Shown piece by piece: positions 4,534 to 7,663 of a DNA stretch of 7,663 nt (position 1 is the stretch's first letter; the number at the start of each line of letters is the position of its first letter). The notes below the pieces were generated by a model, which saw only the letters and a list, made by a program, of their open reading frames with translations, did no database searches and was not told the origin of the DNA. Source of the DNA: Nitrospirales bacterium (GTDB lineage Bacteria; Nitrospirota; Nitrospiria; Nitrospirales; UBA2166). The DNA lies in NCBI GenBank assembly GCA_029261375.1, contig JAJDBL010000141.1, positions 1 to 7,663 on the forward strand. Direction: 5' to 3'. A program made the position numbers and the translations under genes.

Positions 4534-6396
4534 ATGGGACAACAGAAATCAATCGGAAAATCATCAGGCTTTGTCCTGGTGCTCGCAGCATTAGCACTTG
4601 GATTAGTGCTGGTGGGTTGCGATGGTAGCACTGGCCCACAAGGACCAGCGGGTGCAACTGGTGCCACAGGCACACAGGGCGCAGGCGGTGCAGCAGGCCC
4701 AGCCGGCGCCGATGGCAGCGATGGCGCAGCAGGCCCAGCGGGTGCAGCAGGCGCAGCAGGCCCAGCAGGCCCAGCAGGCCCCGCAGGTGCTGACGGCGCA
4801 GTCGGCCCAGCAGGGCCACAAGGCCCAATTGGCGCAGGTTCAGGTCAGGTTGCCGGTGCCGCAGTGAAAGGCCCAGTTCTTGGTGGAACCGTGACCGCGT
4901 CGTGCTACATTGCCGCGACCGCAAACAATTGCCCAGGATCACCGGGTGTTGCTGGTACGCTTGGTGTTCTGACCACAGCCACCACGGATCCTGTCACGGG
5001 AGCGTACACGCTCGTGACCGATTCTCGGTACACCGGACCACTTCTTATTTCAGTCACTGGTGGTACGTATGTTGATCCAGCTGGTGTGACCAGAACGTTG
5101 ACTGGGACATTGACATCCATTGTTGCTGCAGGTCCAACCAGTGGGAATATTTCCAATGTTGGTTTGAGTGCGCTTAGTACCATTGCCGCACAGCGAGCCA
5201 TTGCTGTTGCAGGCGGTGCGGGTAACACGCCATCGGCGGCAGTTATCGCCGGGGCGATTGCGAAAGTTCAGGATTTATTTGGCGTCGTTCCCAACGCCGT
5301 TCCTGTTGATGTGACGCAGGCAGCTGGACCGGATGTCACCGCTGAACAGCAGCAATTGAGTGTGGTCAACGAAGCAATTGCTCAAGCAGGACTTACCACC
5401 GCAGCCGACGTTGATCCGGTCAACTACATTAACGCGCTTGCAGCCGATCTCGCCGCCGACGGCATTTTTAATGGTCTTGGTACTGGCGGAGCAGCGGTCA
5501 TTATTGCGGGTGCAGCCGGAACCACCGCAACGTTGTCAGCGGCAGCGACGACGGCCATCGGTACGGCGGTCGGAGCTCTTCCAAACAACGCGTTGGCTGA
5601 TGCCTGTGACGCAGATTGTGTTTCCACCGTGAGCACCGCTGCAGCTCGGTCCACCAACATCCTCACCTTGGCAGAGAATGGCATCAAGGTTGGAGATACT
5701 GTCACCACCACGAACTTCAGTCCTGATACGATCGCTCAAGGGAAAGCATTATTACGACGGACTGCGACAAACTATGCCTCTCAGGACGTCAAGCTGACCC
5801 TCGTTCACAACGGTTTCAGTGGATCGGGATTGTTGACGCTCAATGAAACATTCTCGCTGTGTGTTTATGATGCCACCAACACAAGCACCACGAATCCAGG
5901 GTGTAGCCTTACCGACAAGCGTGCATTTACCGCGACGCTCACTGGGGCATCCGTGAACAACACCGCTATCAACAACTCGGTCATCGTTGACCTGAGTACG
6001 GCGACGGTGAGCTTTAGTGGAACGCAGAAAAATGGCACTGCGCTGGCACTTGCTACCCCACTGAACGCGCTTGCTGCTGGATTTAGCACCACCGGCGCAC
6101 TTGGGACAGTTACGTTTACTCCCAACGCCTTCCTGGTTGCCATTTCTGTTGCGCAGGCAGATCTCGGGACAGCATTTAGTGACTTGCTCTTGGTCACGCC
6201 GCCAGCTGTTCAGCAGGCTTTTAAGTTCACGATGTCAATTGGCACGAACTTTAAGCTCGCGCCAGGGACTGTTGGCCAGGGAACCCCGCAGGTCGCTGAT
6301 ACGGGAACCGCAACGACGACAACCTGCGTAAGCCCCAATGCGGCATGTGTAGACGTGTCGACCGTTGAGGGTGTTATCCTCATCAACAACTTATAA
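4534..6396 (+). CDS. Collagen-like triple-helix-repeat lipoprotein
   Basis: A 620-residue exported lipoprotein. From the chosen ATG the leader has Lys residues, a hydrophobic core and the lipobox 'LVGC', with lipidated Cys at residue 29. Directly after it come 24 uninterrupted Gly-X-Y triplets (about 31-102; X is Pro in 10 and Ala in 11), a collagen-like segment expected to trimerise as a short stalk. Then follow a beta-rich segment beginning 'VKGPVLGGTV' (about 111-195) resembling the carboxypeptidase-regulatory/Ig-like modules seen in other bacterial surface proteins, an Ala-rich helical region (about 210-365), and a Ser/Thr/Val-rich beta region to the end. Four close Cys pairs lie past the stalk: 124/133, 358/362, 443/457 and 598/605. 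No catalytic motif is recognised. The role is probably structural at the cell surface. An in-frame TTG 54 bases upstream would give 638 residues. The gene has its own promoters and a strong terminator, so it looks monocistronic. Confidence 0.85.
   Translation: MGQQKSIGKSSGFVLVLAALALGLVLVGCDGSTGPQGPAGATGATGTQGAGGAAGPAGADGSDGAAGPAGAAGAAGPAGPAGPAGADGAVGPAGPQGPIGAGSGQVAGAAVKGPVLGGTVTASCYIAATANNCPGSPGVAGTLGVLTTATTDPVTGAYTLVTDSRYTGPLLISVTGGTYVDPAGVTRTLTGTLTSIVAAGPTSGNISNVGLSALSTIAAQRAIAVAGGAGNTPSAAVIAGAIAKVQDLFGVVPNAVPVDVTQAAGPDVTAEQQQLSVVNEAIAQAGLTTAADVDPVNYINALAADLAADGIFNGLGTGGAAVIIAGAAGTTATLSAAATTAIGTAVGALPNNALADACDADCVSTVSTAAARSTNILTLAENGIKVGDTVTTTNFSPDTIAQGKALLRRTATNYASQDVKLTLVHNGFSGSGLLTLNETFSLCVYDATNTSTTNPGCSLTDKRAFTATLTGASVNNTAINNSVIVDLSTATVSFSGTQKNGTALALATPLNALAAGFSTTGALGTVTFTPNAFLVAISVAQADLGTAFSDLLLVTPPAVQQAFKFTMSIGTNFKLAPGTVGQGTPQVADTGTATTTTCVSPNAACVDVSTVEGVILINNL
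4624..4839 (+). repeat. Gly-X-Y coding repeat tract (24 triplets, 9-base period)
   Basis: The collagen-like segment is encoded by 9-base units, mostly variants of GGCCCAGCA and GGCGCAGCA, most regular near 4720-4790. Near-identical neighbouring units make the tract prone to gain or loss of triplets by slippage. The repetition also creates long open frames on other frames and on the minus strand, which are by-products. Confidence 0.9.
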
Positions 6397-6417
6397 TTTG
6401 TAGTTCGTACTAGGAGG

Positions 6418-6458
6418 AAGGCCCCATTGCCGATCGGCAATGGGGCCTTTTTCTTTTT
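6418..6458 (+). terminator. Strong intrinsic terminator after the collagen-like lipoprotein gene
   Basis: A perfect 28-base palindrome (6420-6447) forms a 12-bp GC-rich stem with a GATC loop at 6432-6435. It extends by two A-T pairs (6418-6419 with 6448-6449) and is followed by TTTTT, C, TTTTT (6448-6458). It begins about 22 bases after the stop codon. On the minus strand no good T-run follows, so it acts mainly in the + direction. Confidence 0.93.
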
Positions 6459-6592
6459 CGCTCCTTATTCTTTTCTTATACTTTCTTCCTTACAACCTCC
6501 TACCGTATCGCGGTATTATTACGAAGTCGTTTCACATAGCCTCCTCCCTGTAAAATCACAGCGAGACCAATTCCTATGGAGCCCCCAATGTC

Positions 6593-7663
6593 ATGAACCA
6601 GTATTCCTCTTTGCGACCCACTCTGTCAGCTGCCTGGAAATGTTCTGTCACCGTTATGATCGCGCTCGTTCTTGTACTCCTTACCTCGCATGTTTCGTTA
6701 GCCGCGGAGGTCAAGATTACGACAGTCCCCAATCCACAGCCGCAGGTGCTTTCGTGGTTCGGAAGATCTTCTGGAATCACAGACGATGTCAACGGGGACT
6801 CAATTCCTGATTTCATCGTTAGTGCGCCGCAACTTATTCCTCCGGATGGCGATGGGCGTCAAGGAGTTGTGTTTGTATTGTCAGGAGATGATCTGCTTCC
6901 TCTCCTTACCTTGACGAATCCTCGGGCCAACGGCGGAGAGTTCTTTGGCGATGCCGTGCTGTCTACAGCTGAGCGCGAGGGAGACGCGGTGAGTAAGATT
7001 ATCGTTGGCGCGCGACTACAGGATGTTGCCGGTAACGCTACGCAGGGTGAGGTGTTTGTGTATTCTTCCTCAACAGGTGAACTCATCCAGGTGATTGATT
7101 CACCAAATCCCCAGGAAGATGCCTGGTTTGGTGCCTCATTGGAAAGTGCGGGAGATGTAGACGGCGACGGAGTTTCTGATATTTGGATTGGAGCGCCAAA
7201 ACAAGATATCGATGTCATTGAGGATGTTGGTGAGGCCTACCTATTTTCCGGGAGCACAGGTCAAGTCATCTTTGTGCTCAGTGATCCCGATCCGCAATCC
7301 GGCGCTTCATTCGGGACTTCCCTACGTCGTGTTCCTGATCTCAACGGAGATAGCCTCTCTGATCTCGTTGTGGGAGCACCATCTCCGGTCGTTGGACAGA
7401 CGGAGAATGGGCGTGCGTATGTGTTTTCTGGAAAAGATGGGGCACATCTATTCACCATGGGTCCCGAGGCGTCCATGTCGAGCGGAGGTCTTGGCTCCGC
7501 GATCGCTGTGATCGCGGATATCAACGACGATAGTGTCCCTGACATTCTTCTTGGCGCGCCCGCTGCTGATGGCCCTGAGAGAAACCAGGGACGCGCATTC
7601 ATCTATTCCGGCTTGGATGGGACCCTGATACAAACTCTTGAAGATCCTACTCCACTGGAAAGC
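6593..7663 (+). CDS. Exported FG-GAP repeat (integrin-alpha-like beta-propeller) protein, 3' truncated by the window edge
   Basis: An open frame of 357 codons runs off the end without a stop. The leader has Arg8 and Lys16, a hydrophobic core at about 19-31 and a likely cleavage after 'SLAA' (residue 38), so the protein is exported. The mature part carries FG-GAP repeats with calcium-binding-loop-like sequences: 'DVNGDSIPDFIVSAP' (65-79), 'DVDGDGVSDIWIGAP' (188-202), 'DLNGDSLSDLVVGAP' (249-263) and 'DINDDSVPDILLGAP' (309-323), plus a degenerate copy near 126-141 whose Asp ligands are largely lost. The spacing of about 60-62 residues gives five blades so far of a probable seven-bladed propeller. 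'VFVLSG', 'AYLFSG', 'AYVFSG' and 'AFIYSG' strands recur between them. Such domains usually mediate binding or adhesion at the surface; no ligand can be named. GGAG at 6578-6581 lies 11 bases before the ATG. Met22 is a less likely start, since it would remove the charged n-region. Confidence 0.88.
   Translation, partial: MNQYSSLRPTLSAAWKCSVTVMIALVLVLLTSHVSLAAEVKITTVPNPQPQVLSWFGRSSGITDDVNGDSIPDFIVSAPQLIPPDGDGRQGVVFVLSGDDLLPLLTLTNPRANGGEFFGDAVLSTAEREGDAVSKIIVGARLQDVAGNATQGEVFVYSSSTGELIQVIDSPNPQEDAWFGASLESAGDVDGDGVSDIWIGAPKQDIDVIEDVGEAYLFSGSTGQVIFVLSDPDPQSGASFGTSLRRVPDLNGDSLSDLVVGAPSPVVGQTENGRAYVFSGKDGAHLFTMGPEASMSSGGLGSAIAVIADINDDSVPDILLGAPAADGPERNQGRAFIYSGLDGTLIQTLEDPTPLES

Noticed and set aside
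4496..4942. Long open frame on the minus strand, and another on the + strand, across the collagen tract
   Set aside because: They arise from the 9-base repeat, give low-complexity proteins and lack SD support. The lipoprotein frame explains the DNA.
6459..6592. Promoter for the FG-GAP gene, with TAAAAT at 6551-6556 as -10
   Set aside because: No -35 match occurs at 16-18 bases (the nearest, TTCACA, is 14 away), so I could not support a specific promoter in this pyrimidine-rich gap.
6427..6810. 127-codon open frame starting with TTG inside the terminator palindrome
   Set aside because: It begins within the hairpin, has no recognisable domain and overlaps the FG-GAP coding frame from 6593. 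The nearby AGGAGG is a chance SD.

Overview
The window looks like chromosomal DNA from a Gram-negative (diderm) bacterium. It encodes a type IV prepilin peptidase, a lipoprotein with a lipobox, and several proteins with Sec-type signals. Base composition is moderate and uneven, and strong Shine-Dalgarno (SD) sequences precede several genes. The mix of a DUF4340 protein, RlmB, PilD, a DUF4124 protein, a collagen-like lipoprotein and an FG-GAP protein reminds me of Nitrospirota (Nitrospira-like) genomes. That is an impression from content, not a demonstrated assignment.

Region 1 (1-2988, + strand) is a compact operon-like block. It holds a membrane-anchored DUF4340 protein whose ATG overlaps the probable stop of an upstream gene (ATGA at 4-7), then rlmB (23S rRNA 2'-O-methyltransferase), then the prepilin peptidase pilD starting directly at the rlmB stop. 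Region 2 (2989-3478) has a short TC-rich gap, a 66-residue heavy-metal-associated (HMA) metallochaperone on the minus strand that converges on pilD, and a divergent regulatory gap. Region 3 (3479-4257, + strand) is a complete tRNA-Gln(CUG) with encoded CCA and a plausible extended -10 promoter, followed by an exported DUF4124 protein with a coiled-coil C-terminal half.

Region 4 (4258-6459, + strand) is an apparently self-contained unit. Two consensus-like -35/-10 promoters lead into a long leader and a lipoprotein with 24 uninterrupted Gly-X-Y collagen triplets and a large distal ectodomain, closed by a very strong intrinsic terminator built on a perfect 28-bp palindrome. Region 5 (6460-7663, + strand) starts an exported FG-GAP beta-propeller protein that runs off the window.

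The left half is housekeeping and envelope biogenesis (transport accessory, ribosome modification, pilin processing, metal trafficking, tRNA). The right half is exported proteins: a periplasmic DUF4124 protein, a lipid-anchored collagen stalk, and a secreted propeller. I see no mobile element, CRISPR array, phage gene or defence system. The most unusual item is the collagen-like lipoprotein unit with its own strong expression signals.
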